DNA from: Microcyclospora pomicola
Lineage: Eukaryota; Ascomycota; Dothideomycetes; Capnodiales
Reading direction: 5' to 3'
DNA: 64,000 bases
NCBI GenBank assembly: GCA_002786065.1
Contig: NHNY01000022.1
Coordinates: forward strand, 124,001-188,000
Made by a program: the position numbers and the translations under genes. A model generated the notes under the pieces. The model was not told the origin of the DNA, searched no databases, and was given only the letters and a program-made list of their open reading frames with translations. Each line of letters opens with the position of its first letter. Position 1 is the stretch's first letter. Shown in pieces: positions 20,406 to 32,018 of the stretch.

Positions 20406-23400
20406 TTAATCTAAAGGACACTAGCTATTAGCTAAGGGCCTTTAGAGGCCAGTCCACTGTGGCTGGCCAGACCAATGATCAAAATGGAGCTAATTAATAG
20501 GCAGAATTGAGAAAGATACTAGTCTAAGATAGCCTAATCAACTATTCTAGGCCTAGGATCCTATTAAGCCTACTAATTAGACTTAAACCATTCTAAGGAA
20601 CTGATTATTATCTAGGTAATAATAAGTTAAGCTATATTAGCTTAATGTAGCTTGATCACAGTGCTTACTGCTGCTTAGCTCTATATTAAGCTTAAATCCT
20701 AGTATAAGAGCTAAACTAAGCTATCTAGCATCTCTAATTATAGTAAACAATTACTTTAGCTTAGACTAATCTACCTAAAGCTCTTCTAACTAGCCCTAGA
20801 CCCTATTTAAGATTGAACTAGAGGTTATTATACAGCTTAGAAGAAGCATAGAGCTTCTACCTTATCTCTAAGAATCTATAGAAGGGTTAGCCTAATATCC
20901 TAGCTTTAATACCTTAATAGCAACCTTCTAAAGGCTTCAAAACCAGAATTCAGGCCCTTAACTAGCCCTAATAGAGTCTTAACCTATTCTAAGAGACCCT
21001 ATACCCCTAATACAACCTCTACAGACTAGCCTATTACTATTATTTATTATGCTACCTTAGGACCTAACTGCTACAGTTAGGCTAAAGGACCCTAAGGTAT
21101 ACATTAAAGGGCTAGGCAAACTTAAGACTACTGCTAGAAATGCAGCCTTTAAGACATAGTAGCTAGAGGTTAAGAACTATTTAGACTAAATAGAACAGTT
21201 CTAGTTTAGGAGACTAATAACTAGTAGAGAAAAGCTTAGATTAGTGTTAATATTGTTAGAGGACAACAACTTGTTTATATAGACAGATATATTAAAAGGT
21301 GTTAGGTTGTTATTATTACCTAATTAAGAGGCAAGGTAGGCTAGTCAATTAAACTTCTTAAAGTTTAAACAGACCGATCTTAATTAGGATAAGACTAAGA
21401 GAAGGAACTTTAAGAGCATAGTATAGAAGATAACTATAAGGAAGTTTATAATTAACCTATAAGCTGCCTATAATAGGCTTCCTCTACTAAAGAATATAGA
21501 CATACTAGTAAGAAAGTTCTAAAGTAGCATTAAGACTTAGGTTAGGAATAAACTTAACAAACTCTAAGTCTTAGTATTAAATACTCTATACTATAAGTAT
21601 ATTATAAGGGCTATAACTATTAATGAACTTAACTTTTATAATAAGAACTATAGCTATACTGTATTATTAAAACAATAAGAGGAAAAACTTAATGCTATAA
21701 CTAACAAGTTTAACTAATAGAAAAAGAAGAATAAGAAGCCTAAACCTGTTAATAATAGCTCTAAGAAGAGAAAGGGATAGAAAAAGCTTTGTTACACCTA
21801 CTAATCCCCTAACTATCTTACTAATAAGTGTCTAAAAAAATAAGTAGTAGTAGCTATAGGGTATTAGCTGCTATTAGAGAAGCCTAACTTATTCAACTAG
21901 TCCCTAAGGACCTAGATAGTCTTAGTAAAGGACTAACAAAGTTGGCTGAGCAGTTAGTAGTTGAATATTACAACTTATTAAGTGCTCCTATAGACACTCT
22001 AAATCTTATTAATGCTACTCTTAAACATCTTACTACTATCGATAACAAGTTGTTTACTATAAATAGTAAGATTAGGCTACCTAATAGAATTAGAAAGGCT
22101 AAGTTCACTGTTAATAGTAGAGTATCTAGGGTATATATTGCTAGAAAGTTAGCAGACAGGTTGCCTAATAGATTAAGAAAATCCATTAACACAATCTAGA
22201 TCAAATTACTAAATAGCTAGATCCTAAGATTAGAGAAGGCTATTATAACTCTAATCTCCCTTAGGACCTAGCATAATACTCTTATTAGAGCAAGGGTAGT
22301 AGATCTAGAGGACTTTGATATAATCCTTAGCTTATTATAGCTTAAATAAGTCAATCCTTAGATCAATTAGTAAATAGGAGAGATGTACTTAAAGGATAGT
22401 TAAGGTAAGTCTTATATAGTTAGGACTTATTCTAAGGTCTTTGATTTAGCTACAACTAGTTATTAAGAATATAAGTTAATAGACCTCTTAATTCCTATAG
22501 ATTATATCTAAGAAGATGATTAAGTCTATCTTAGCTAGTTTAGGAATAGAGTTATTAAATCTATCTCTATAATCTAAGAAGGGCTTTAACTAAGAGTAGT
22601 TGATCCCTAGTTTCAACCTTTAGTAGATCAATACCTACATCTTTAGAAGGATTCCCTTCCTAATAGGCTTCTAAAACTAAGGTTCACAGACTATAAAATT
22701 AACACTAGAGACTCTAAGCCTGTTAACAAGCTAGTATATTAATTAAACCTATAACAACTAGAGGAGCAAGCTAACTAGGTCTAACAACTGCTTAATAAGG
22801 GACTAGTAAGGCTATCTTTAAGCCCTTAGGGCAGTCTAGTCTTGTTTGTGCCTAAACCTAGTAGCAATTAGAGAATATATGTTAACTACAGGGCCCTTAA
22901 TAAGGTTACTGTTAAGAACACATTTCCCTTACCTAGGATTTAAGACTGCCTTAATGCTATTGCTCTAGCTAAGTACTTTAGCAAGCTTAACCTTGTTTCT
23001 AGATTTTAGTAGCTATTAGTAGACTAGAAAGATGTTCATAAGACAGCCTTTAATACTAGAGATAGTAAATATAAGTTTATAGTTATGCTATTTAGCTTAA
23101 CTAATGCTCTATCTTTATTTTAAACATTAATAAATAATTTGTTAAGAGATTTGCTCTGGAAATGCTGTATAGTGTATCTTAATAACATCTTAATTTACTC
23201 TAACTTAAAGGCTAAACATAAACAACACCTCTAAGCAGTGTTTTAAAAGCTCTAAGAGGCTGACCTTTTCTGTTCCCTAGCTAAATATGAGATTAGAGTT
23301 ATAGAAGTTACCTTTTGTAGCTACTTAGTAAGGTATAACTAAGTTGAACCTATGTCTAATAAGGTTAAAGCTATTACAGACTAGCTATAACCTACTAATG

Positions 23401-26049
23401 TTTAGGAAGTTAGGCAATTCCTTAGTCTTGTTAGTTATTATAGGAGATATATCTTAGGGTTTGCTAAAATGGCAGCCTGCTTATCAGACTTAATTAAGGA
23501 AGATAATGCCCTACTTAGGACTAAAAAGAGAAGGCCTATTAAATAGAATGCTAGATGTACTATTATATTTGCTAGATTAAAACAAGCTATATTAAGTGTA
23601 CTAGTATTAGCACTACTAAATGTCTCTAAGCCCTTCTAAATAGAGACTGATGCCTCTAACTAGGCAATTGGTGTAGCTCTATATCAACATAATAATAATA
23701 ACAAGTTACATCTAGTAGCCTTTAGTAGTAGGAAGTTATAGAATGCTAAGCTTAATTACCTAGTTTATAAGAAGGAGGGCCTTATAATTAAGGAAGCCCT
23801 AAGGACTTAGAACTATTATGTAGTTAATAGTTATAAAATCACTGTATTAACAGACTATAACAGCCTTAAGTATCTTAACACTGCTACTAACCCTAGTAAA
23901 AGAATTACTAGATAGGTTAAAGAGTTCTAAGGCTATAATCTTAAGATCAAATACAGAAGGGGAGCTAAGGCTATTATACCTAATACTATTTTAAGGAGGC
24001 TAGACTTTATAGCCTCGATAAGATTCAAGTTAGATAAGACTAAGACCTTCCTAATAGCAATATATACCTACTTAACTACTAAGGAACTGCTAAAAGACAA
24101 ACATTTATTAGAGTTAGTTTAGGAGAAGGTAGAACATTTTGAGTTGATCTAGCTACTTAGGGAAGACATTACTAAGCTTAGATATAGGTTACTAGATAAC
24201 CTTAGCACTGCCCTATTCCTAGAGCACTAGTTAAGATAGGACTTTATTAAGACTATCTACAATTAATATAGTTATCTTAGATATCTAGGGTTAATAGGTT
24301 ATATCTAACATAGAGCTTAGTAGCTAAGAATAGTAGATAATCTTAAGTCTTTTATATATAGGTGTCTAACTTGTTAATTAGTACAAAAGGCAAAGCTAGA
24401 CAAACCTAAGAACAGGGAAAAGCAGTACTACTAAGTTAACAACAAGTTGCTACCTTTTAAGAGGTAGGTAATTAATATTGTTAGTCTACTTAAAAAGACC
24501 CTTAATAGCAATAAATTCATTATTATAGCTATTAATGTAGCTACAGGCTAGCTAGTTACTAAAGCTGTTCCTAGTACAGATAATAAGGCTACTGCTAAAT
24601 TCATTTATAAGGACATATATAGTTTATATAGTCCCTTAAGAGAGTTGCTCTCTAATAATAGCAAGAATTTCTTATTAAGAGTTATTGCCTACCTTTTAGC
24701 ACAGCTTAAAACTTATTAAGACTTAATAAGCCCTTACTATCTACAGACAAATAGTAAGGTTAAGAACTTTAATAGCTCTCTTAGTAAGGTCTTAACTAAG
24801 ATATGTATTAGTACTAACTTAAGATACTAGGACACATTCTTATATAAAGCTCTATTATAGTTAAGAAGTAGGTAGTATACTACAACTAAATTAAGCCTAT
24901 TCTACCTTATATATAGCTAACATCTAAGGATTTTACAAGATAAGAATGTAATAAGGCCTATTAACATGTTAGTAGCAGATCTAAATACTAAATTAGTTTA
25001 AGTAAGATATATAAGGCAGCTTATAAATAAAAGGTTGTTACAGAGAGCTTAAGCTAGAGGCTTAATTAATGCTAAGATACTTTAACCTAAAGCAAATATA
25101 AGGAGAAAGGTTAGTAATTAGGTTCTTTTACAAAACCTAAAACTAACAAAGCTCTAGCCTAAATAGATTAGTCTATACTAAGTAGCTAAATTACATTGGC
25201 TTAGAACATATACTTTAAGAACACTAACTAGGAGAATTTTAAAGCACTTAGTACATAGCAACAGGCTTATTACAGCCTATTACAAAAGTACAAAAGACTT
25301 TTAGAACAAGCAGCCTATAAGAAATAATAGGGGCATTATTACAAGTTCCCTAGAAATTGATAATGTTCTAGATAAGTATAATGTTAATTATATTAATATT
25401 AAAGAATTGTCAACATAGTCAGAACAGAAATAGAGGCAACTCTAGGCCTTACTAAAGAAGGATTATACTTCTATAGGAGCAAGAAGGTTCTTAGTAGGGG
25501 AGGGAGATTCTATAGTAGTTAATAACAATTCTTTGATTACAGATCTTACCTTAAGGTTAAGGAAGACTAAGGCTAGATTATAGTCTAAGAAAGGGACTAT
25601 ATAGCTAAATGTGTTAGTTCTAAGAGCTCTAACAGCTATTACTGTTAACAAGGCTCTTAGAGTCTTTAAAGTAGTAGATAATAGGCTAGATGTTCAGTTA
25701 GTACTATAAGGTATGCAGCTTAAGACAACAAGTCTATAAAGACTAGAACTACTAGAAGTAGATAATATAGTTGTTAACAGACAACATATTATTAAAACTC
25801 TAGAAACACTAGTTAAACTAGAGCTTAACAACTCTAAACTAACTAGGAGGCAGAGACTATTAGGTTTAAGGCAAAGACCTAGGAAGAAACAACAAAATTA
25901 GTAACTAAGTCTTATTGTATTTTCTATTAAACAAACTGCATAGAATCTAGCTACTTAATACAGCAACTATTACCTTAAAGAAACCTAAGGACAACTTTTA
26001 GAGGAATCAATTATCCTCAATTTATTAAATAAAATCATCAAAACACTAA

Positions 26050-27250
26050 GGATCTCTACTATCAGATTCTAAGAATCTATACTTACTTATCTTCCTCCTC
26101 CTTAACAATCCTAGAAAGCTCTATATTATTAGCATAAATGTTAGGAGCCCTAAACATGTTGTTAAGATCCTAAGGGCTATTAAAGGCATTAATAGCTGCT
26201 AAATTGCTAGCTAAGGCAGATTAGAACTAAGTGACTCTGTTTATCACATCAATCTAAAACCTACTATTAGTAGTATTAGCTAGGGAGGCAACAGGGATCC
26301 TAATATAAAGGCTAGTTAGTGTAGGTCTTATTATTAGCCCTAAAATAGTTATACCCTTAGGCTAAGGCTAATTGAATTGACTAGAGAAGTTAGCATTGTT
26401 ACTAAAGCTGTGAGTCCTAGATCTCTAACCTCTTAATAGTAGACTTATAGAAGCCCTAGCTCTCTTATTGCCCTTATTTAAGCCATCTAGATTCCTGTTG
26501 TTGTTCTTAAGAGTAGTTTTAGAGACTAAGGAACATTCCTACTACTTGTTAGTAAGTAGACAGTTAGAACAAGCTCTATATGCTACAACCTTCCTATTAA
26601 GACTAGTAGCTGTAGTGCAATTCTTGAACTTCTTATTAGCAGTTCCCTTAGCATACTTTATATAAGCATTATTAGTATGTCTAGTCCTTCTATAACTAGC
26701 TTTAATACCTATTGCCACTAAGGAGTACTAGGAAAATGATCTAGTAAAGGTATCTTTATTAGGGTTGAACTCTAAAAGGGCTGTCAACCTTAATAGTCTA
26801 GAGCTAGTAGGGCTAGCATTTACAACATCTAGAAAACACTCCTACTAAGCCCCTATTCTAGTCTTTAGACTATTAGCTCTTAAAATGTTGAAGAACTGCA
26901 CTAGTATACCTAAGCTCTACTTCCTAATCTTCTTAAATTCTACTAAAATGTTAGCTTTAGTAATATTGACCCTAGCAGTGTTAGTGTTAGAAGATGCAAC
27001 TAGTACTAAGATTCTAGAGCTAGATAGAGTATTAACTAGAGTAAAAGACATAATAGCTAGGGATTGTTTAGTAAGGAAGAAGGTAGTTTAAAGGCTGTTA
27101 AGGTAGTTAAAGGTGATAATAGTTAAGAAGAAGGAGATTGTTGTTATTAAGGTTAATGTAAAAGAGATAGAGGATTAGGAAGAAGGTTACAGACTATATA
27201 GACCTTGTTACTAGCCTAAGGACACATTAGGCACTAACCCCTAAGATTTA
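26050..27250 (-). other. Antisense coding-like block inside the retroelement
   Basis: Read on the minus strand, this part of the fossil has protein-like composition over several hundred codons in one prevailing frame. It includes a basic segment and a Cys-x2-Cys pair near 26,630 (YRACSNCLLTNK). On the plus strand it shows no retroviral domain. It is decayed like the rest of the element. It may be an accessory antisense gene of this Gypsy lineage or a captured host gene. I do not recognise the family. Confidence 0.45.
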
Positions 27251-27548
27251 GTTAAGGATCTACTAATCAATTAGAGGAATAAAGGTGTTATAAGGTACTG
27301 AAGTAAAGGTATAAGGCCTTCTAAAGTGAAAAGTAATAGCTATGTGCCCCTGTTAGAGGTTATGCTATTAGCTTAAGTGAATCTAAAATAGCATAAGATA
27401 GTTATTTTCACTAGGGATTACTAAAGGATTTTCTTTATTTAAAGGCTTGTAAGAGGCTATAAGTAAAGTGATGGACTGCTATTCACTCTATGAAGGCTAT
27501 ATTAAGCTATGAATGACACCCTCTTACTAGGTGTTAAGAGATCTTGGT

Positions 27549-27557
27549 AGGGGAGGA
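27549..27557 (+). other. Polypurine tract
   Basis: Nine purines (AGGGGAGGA) directly before the right LTR, the expected plus-strand primer position of an LTR retrotransposon. Confidence 0.7.
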
Positions 27558-27687
27558 TGTAAGAATGATCGCTGATCAGATGGAACACGTGATGTAGAGC
27601 ACACGTGACCAGTCAGTTATGTAGAAAACAATCCCTTGTGCAGGAAGATCTTCTTCCTAAGGCACGCACCCTCGGAATATTCTTTCA
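27558..27687 (+). repeat. Right LTR (130 bp)
   Basis: Direct repeat of 20260-20389, ending TTTCA, followed by GGTA as a likely 4-bp target-site duplicate. Confidence 0.95.
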
Positions 27688-28444
27688 GGTAATGTAACAT
27701 AACGTAACGTGACCTATAGGACTGCCCTGCCCTACGGGCTACGGCAGATCGATGTTTCTAGCGTTTTGCGGGGAAGGCGAGCTATAGGATTTGTGGCGCC
27801 GGGACTGTGGCCCCGTGCCTGGTCGTCTCATCACTCGACGAGAGTCGCGTTTGGTGGTAGAGGGCGTGTTATTATAAGCTGCGCATTCTGATCTCGTGAT
27901 ATGCGCTGAGATGAGATGGACCGAGGCATCATCACACATCGGGAGAGTATCTAGGGAGTCATCAAACCTCGCTCTTTTTCCGATGTGATGTGATGTGCCT
28001 GCAGATGCAGAGGAAGAATCAGACTTCAATATATGCATGCGAGTCGATCGCGACCAACAAGCGATGTAGATCTGAGCAACGTGTGTTCCACCGACCAATA
28101 CCCGTGTCGCCGCATTCAAGACATCACACTGTTGCATGCACGCACAGTTCATGCATCGATGCCAGCTGATGCCGCCATGAGCCGGCTGATGTTGAAGGGG
28201 GAGTGCGCGAACGACTGGCTGGTGCAGTTTCTCTTACCCCTTCGCAACCGCGCTCGTTGGCAGGGACGTGTAGGCGCATGCAACATCAATGTACTGTACC
28301 TCCAGCGCAGCTCGCCTGGGTCAAGCCTGCATGGCACCAAAGGTGGAAAGCGAGTGACACGACCGAAGCGAAGACGAACAAGAAGAAGCCAGGAAAAAAA
28401 AGCCCTGCAGACTTTTCTGCAACCCTTCGATGAAGTGAATTCCT

Positions 28445-28577
28445 ATTACCCCCAGGAAACCAGGCCACGTCGCAAGTGAGAGGGGAAGCAGGAAGCACGA
28501 AGCAAGGAATTTCATTCTCATTACCCCCAGGATTGGCCCAAAGCGGCAGGAGGGCGACGCTATTACCCCCAGGAAAC
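28445..28577 (+). promoter_or_regulatory. Three copies of ATTACCCCCAGGA motif
   Basis: Copies at 28445-28460 (ATTACCCCCAGGAAAC), 28520-28532 (ATTACCCCCAGGA) and 28562-28577 (ATTACCCCCAGGAAAC), spaced 75 and 42 bp start to start. Intervening bases are unrelated, so this is not a simple tandem duplication. It could be a clustered factor-binding site about 1.1 kb upstream of the Par32-like gene. The function is inferred. Confidence 0.45.
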
Positions 28578-28875
28578 TGCCAAAGGCATGCCGGGGCGGG
28601 TCTTTGCTGGGCGGGCTGGCTAGGCGCCCGGGCGGCTGGCTGGCTGGCGAAGGGCCATTAAGGTTGTTGCGCGGCGCGAGAGGCGGCTCACGTGGAGATG
28701 GTCAGGCTGGAGTGGAAGGGTGGTGGTGAGGAGAAAGGCGGTCTATGATGAGGTGTTGTGGTGGTGTATACAGAGTTTGTGATGTATCATCGACTCCGTG
28801 GCGAATCCTTCTTGCGCTGTGCCGTGATCCATGTCGCAACAATGATCAATGTCGCCATCATAGGATCGCATGAAT

Positions 28876-28897
28876 CATGCATGCATGCATGCATGCA
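28876..28897 (+). repeat. ATGC microsatellite
   Basis: About five tandem copies of the self-complementary tetranucleotide ATGC. Confidence 0.8.
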
Positions 28898-29701
28898 GGA
28901 TGCAAGGAACATCACAACGTGTCCCCAAGCAGTGGCCATGCACGTCGCATCCTCAGCCTCCCGGACGATCGTGGATCGAGTCAATAACAAAAAAAAATCG
29001 TGGAGACTGCTGTATGATTAAACTGAAGATCTCGGCATCCGCCTCTAAGCCGAGACAACGTGACGGCCGGGCCACGCGTGACAGGTCACCCGGGCACCAC
29101 GATCCAGCGAAGAAAATTCTGCGCGAAATCGACTAGATCATCACTAAAAGTGCGGTACGTAGGCGCTGGCCGCTATTCTATTACGGCTGCATCCTTACGC
29201 GCCGCGCTGAGCTGGAAATTTTCCATCGGCCCCGGCACTATCCCCCTAGCTGTTAGACAATTGCAGTTAACTGAAGGCGCATGCGAACGCCAGGCCCCGT
29301 TTCCTTGGCTCCAGTTCTGACTGGCAACGTTCGCGGGTCAGATGCTCACACTTGGCCACCGACTAGTAAGCACTGGGTCGTTCGTTGCTCGTCGTGTGGT
29401 GTTTGTCATTACGAACGAGGCACCGCGTGATCGTGATGATTCGATGGTACTGGAAGACCACCGTGCTTTCTCATACGACCATTGCCATGCCTCTCGGCCT
29501 CCACCGTGCCATCTTGCGCTCCCCTCCGACCCCTGCTGGGTATATGAGTCCCTCCATCGTCGCTGTTCATGATAGGTTTTGATTTCTTTTTTCCCATATC
29601 ACGCCAACCCAGCATCAAGTTCTACCACATCAAGAACGTACAACATCTCAACGCCACTCCAACTCGACACACCACATCACTCTCACCAACCAACCCACAA
29701 C

Positions 29702-30163
29702 ATGTCTCGGAACCTCTCCGTCACTGAGCCTCACCCCACCGTCCCCTCCTCCGGCGCCTACCTGATGGGCGGCCGCGGCGGTGCTGGCAACTACAAACGC
29801 TACACCTCCTCCTCGTTGACCTCCGGCCCCAACGCCACCGGTCCCGCCTCGCGCGTCGCCCTCTCGCGGCCCAGCGAGCTCCGCCGCACCCTCCCCGCCG
29901 GCCGCGGCGGTGCCGGCAACATGTTCACCGAGACCGAGCAGGCCATCTTCACCTTCGACGAGGAGATGATCAAGCGCCGCGAGGTCCAGGCGCCCATCTA
30001 CCACATCGGCCGCGGCGGCGCCGCCAACTTCATCGACGAGTCCAAGCCCAAGAACACCCGCTCCGGCTCGACGTCCAGCATCAGCTCGAGCGAGAGCACT
30101 TCGTCTGTGCGGCGAGGCCTGGACGCCGTGAGCAAACTCACCCGCAAGATCTCGCGGCAGTAG
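29702..30163 (+). CDS. Par32-like DUF3602 protein
   Basis: Intronless, 153 aa, starting MSRNLSVTEPHP. Three copies of the glycine-rich box define the family: GGRGGAGNYK, GRGGAGNMF and GRGGAANFI. They are spaced by Ser/Thr-rich, probably phosphorylated and disordered segments, with a serine-rich C-terminus (STSSISSSESTSS). Yeast Par32 has the same repeats; it is hyperphosphorylated on rapamycin treatment and restrains the ammonium permeases Mep1/Mep3 downstream of TORC1. A nitrogen-signalling role here is inference from that family. The upstream in-frame extension is the 5' leader: it is low-complexity and the next conserved feature begins after 29702. The third box has Ala in place of Gly (GGAAN). 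The gene is followed by at least 1.3 kb of non-coding DNA. Confidence 0.85.
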   Translation: MSRNLSVTEPHPTVPSSGAYLMGGRGGAGNYKRYTSSSLTSGPNATGPASRVALSRPSELRRTLPAGRGGAGNMFTETEQAIFTFDEEMIKRREVQAPIYHIGRGGAANFIDESKPKNTRSGSTSSISSSESTSSVRRGLDAVSKLTRKISRQ

Positions 30164-31503
30164 AGGACATGTTCGCATCATGTCCTCTTTCATCACGACT
30201 TCTCACGACGCACGAGTTCTTTCGCAGCACCTGATTTCCAACCACCAATTTCGACTCAATTGTTTCTTTGCATGATACCCCCCGCATCTTCGACGAAAGC
30301 AATGACTCTCTCACCCCAATTCTTTCGGCACGCAGCGAGCTGGTTCTGATTCTCGCATCCGGTCTAATTCTCATTATCACCATCATCGCAAAGCACGGCG
30401 CTCTTGGGAGTCCACAGGACGGCAGGCAGTCTTGACGGTCCGCGGAGTCTTTCCTCCGCCACCAAAAATTCTCGGACACGGGAAGTTTTTTTCTCGGCGT
30501 TCATCATCATCATTATCATCATTATCATCATCAGTACCGTCTCTTACAAGAGAAGAGGGAAAACAAAAGCACAATCGCATTTTCAGCATCGGGGCCGGCG
30601 GATTCGAACAGCCAAAATTCAGCGTTTTCACACTCATCATCTTTGGTTATGGCATATGCTAGTTTGGCAAAATGTATCTGTACAGTTCTTACCTACCTAC
30701 CCTACCTACCGTTTGCCATTCGGGCTCTTACCTATATATACTAGGTATTCATACATAATCCTAAATCCACAATTCTCGCAAGCAATCCTGTTCAAATCAT
30801 CCATCCTTGATGTTGTGGTGCTCCCGTCGATGGGATATTGCGAGTCGCAATTGGTCCCTGTCTCCTCCGCGATGTGCCTTTTTTGTTTCTCGATGGTGAC
30901 ATACCTATCCCCTACCTTACTGACTCGCCTTTTTCGTAACATACCGTATGTACACTTGTATTGCAGGAAAATAATAGACCTGAAGAAACGCACTCGTCAA
31001 ATTGAGTGGGCGACTTCGTGTCCATCGACCATAGAATGGGAGGATTCGGTGTGTACGTGGGAAAAGTTCAAGGTACAGTATCATTGTAGGTCCTGGGGAG
31101 GTCCGCGAGTTCTTGCACACTGCGCATCCGCTTGTCCTTGCACACTGGAGAATTCTGCCCGTTGTATGCAATGAAGTTGTATTGAGCGTAGGTACATTAG
31201 TGTTTGTGGACCGGGTTCGCTGGTGCTCATCTCATGCGCGCTCGAGATGTATTGGTTACAAGAGAACAAGGCAGGTGGCGGGATGAAGGCGGTATGATTA
31301 TACGTTACGTTGATGATTTCAATTGACGTCTTTGATGCTGGCTTCAATCTATGTATATACAGACGTGCAGGCATATATGTACAACTGAAAGGGAATACGC
31401 TGAGCTAAGCTGCATCGCGCGCATGTTTCATCCTGTGTGGTGGTCGATACCGCTGTTTCCTTTCTCCGCGCATCTCGCGCATCTCGTTCTTTACTGACGA
31501 GTG
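30164..31503. other. Intergenic, ATC/ATT microsatellite
   Basis: Contains an imperfect (ATC/ATT)n tract at about 30504-30534, which gives a spurious poly-isoleucine frame. A CCTACCTACC run lies near 30694-30708. No supported gene. Confidence 0.45.
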
Positions 31504-31812
31504 TCAACGATCGGTGGCGTGTATGATGCGTGGAATGTGATCCGTCACTGATCGGGCTGTGTCGGTAGTTGTGGTTCGCTGGGAGGGAGGCAAATCTCGA
31601 GGCTGAGCGCTCGCCACACGTTCCACCAAGTTGAGAATGTTGTCTCTAGGCTGCAGTGCTCCGCGACCTGGCGTGAGTCGTGCGAGGCGTATCATTCCGC
31701 TGAGCAATGGCGGAGCGAGATCGGGCCTGCCACCTTGACAGCCACAATTAGAGCACAACGCAGCTGCCGTTGCTGGCTCGGCCGACCTGGCATTGCTGTC
31801 GAACGGAGCCAT
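31504..31812 (-). CDS. Possible small hypothetical protein
   Basis: A 102-codon ATG-initiated frame (MAPFDSNARSAEP...) with balanced amino-acid composition, a CSNCGC cysteine cluster near residue 20 and no known domain. It lies about 200 bp beyond the 3' end of the Mim2 gene, on the same strand. It could be a real short gene, an exon of a longer one, or chance. Kept at low confidence. Confidence 0.25.
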   Translation of the reverse strand: MAPFDSNARSAEPATAAALCSNCGCQGGRPDLAPPLLSGMIRLARLTPGRGALQPRDNILNLVERVASAQPRDLPPSQRTTTTDTARSVTDHIPRIIHATDR

Positions 31813-32018
31813 TCTGCTTTCCTCTGAAAGTTCTCAATGTCCCGAAAACGTCTGCGCGTATCCGCGCAACCAACTGGACAAGAAGAAAACCCTTAGCTCC
31901 CGATCTGTCGAAATCCCATAGTCATCCCGGCCTGGCACGTCGAGCAGTCTTACACACGAATGGCGGGGACAAGCTCGCCGAGGCCGTGGAGAAAGATGGG
32001 AGAAGGTGTCCTCACTGC

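Larger units (their letters stand above)
20260..27687 (+). mobile_element. Ty3/Gypsy LTR retrotransposon, decayed
   Basis: A fossil element of 7,428 bp with 130-bp direct terminal repeats (20260-20389 and 27558-27687) that begin TGT and end in CA or its decayed form. It is flanked by a 4-bp match GGTA, likely the target duplication. A polypurine run (27549-27557) abuts the right LTR. Plus-strand parts are recognisable in the order gag-like with a zinc-knuckle-like segment (about 21.1-21.85 kb), reverse transcriptase (about 22.75-23.3 kb), RNase H (about 23.6-23.9 kb) and integrase (about 24.1-24.95 kb). RT-RNase H-integrase order means Ty3/Gypsy. The interior is strongly AT-rich, nearly free of CG, and broken at well over a hundred places, as expected of repeat-induced point mutation. 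The LTRs differ at only three positions, all transitions, so by LTR divergence the insertion is young. About 1.2 kb near the 3' end looks coding on the opposite strand. Confidence 0.93.
27688..29701. other. 2-kb gene-free region upstream of the Par32-like gene
   Basis: No frame with a recognisable product. It holds three copies of ATTACCCCCAGGA (28445-28577), GGCT-rich low-complexity sequence (about 28613-28650), an ATGC microsatellite (about 28876-28897) and a C/A-rich 5' leader before 29702 (pyrimidine and CA-rich, typical of a long fungal 5' UTR). Confidence 0.5.

Noticed and set aside
26468-27091. Short plus-strand frames in the 3' part of the retroelement
   Set aside because: The coding-like signal there is on the minus strand; these frames are its mirror in AT-rich DNA.
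29648-30196. 182-codon minus-strand Gly/Ala/Val-rich frame
   Set aside because: Antisense shadow of the GC-rich Par32-like gene.
30590-30620. tRNA T-loop-like sequence GGATTCGAAC
   Set aside because: The T-stem has a mismatch and no partner acceptor stem or anticodon arm is found at the right distance.
30404-31174. 256-codon plus-strand open frame
   Set aside because: It contains a poly-isoleucine run made by an (ATC/ATT)n microsatellite, has no domain, and lies in the 3' region of the Par32-like gene.
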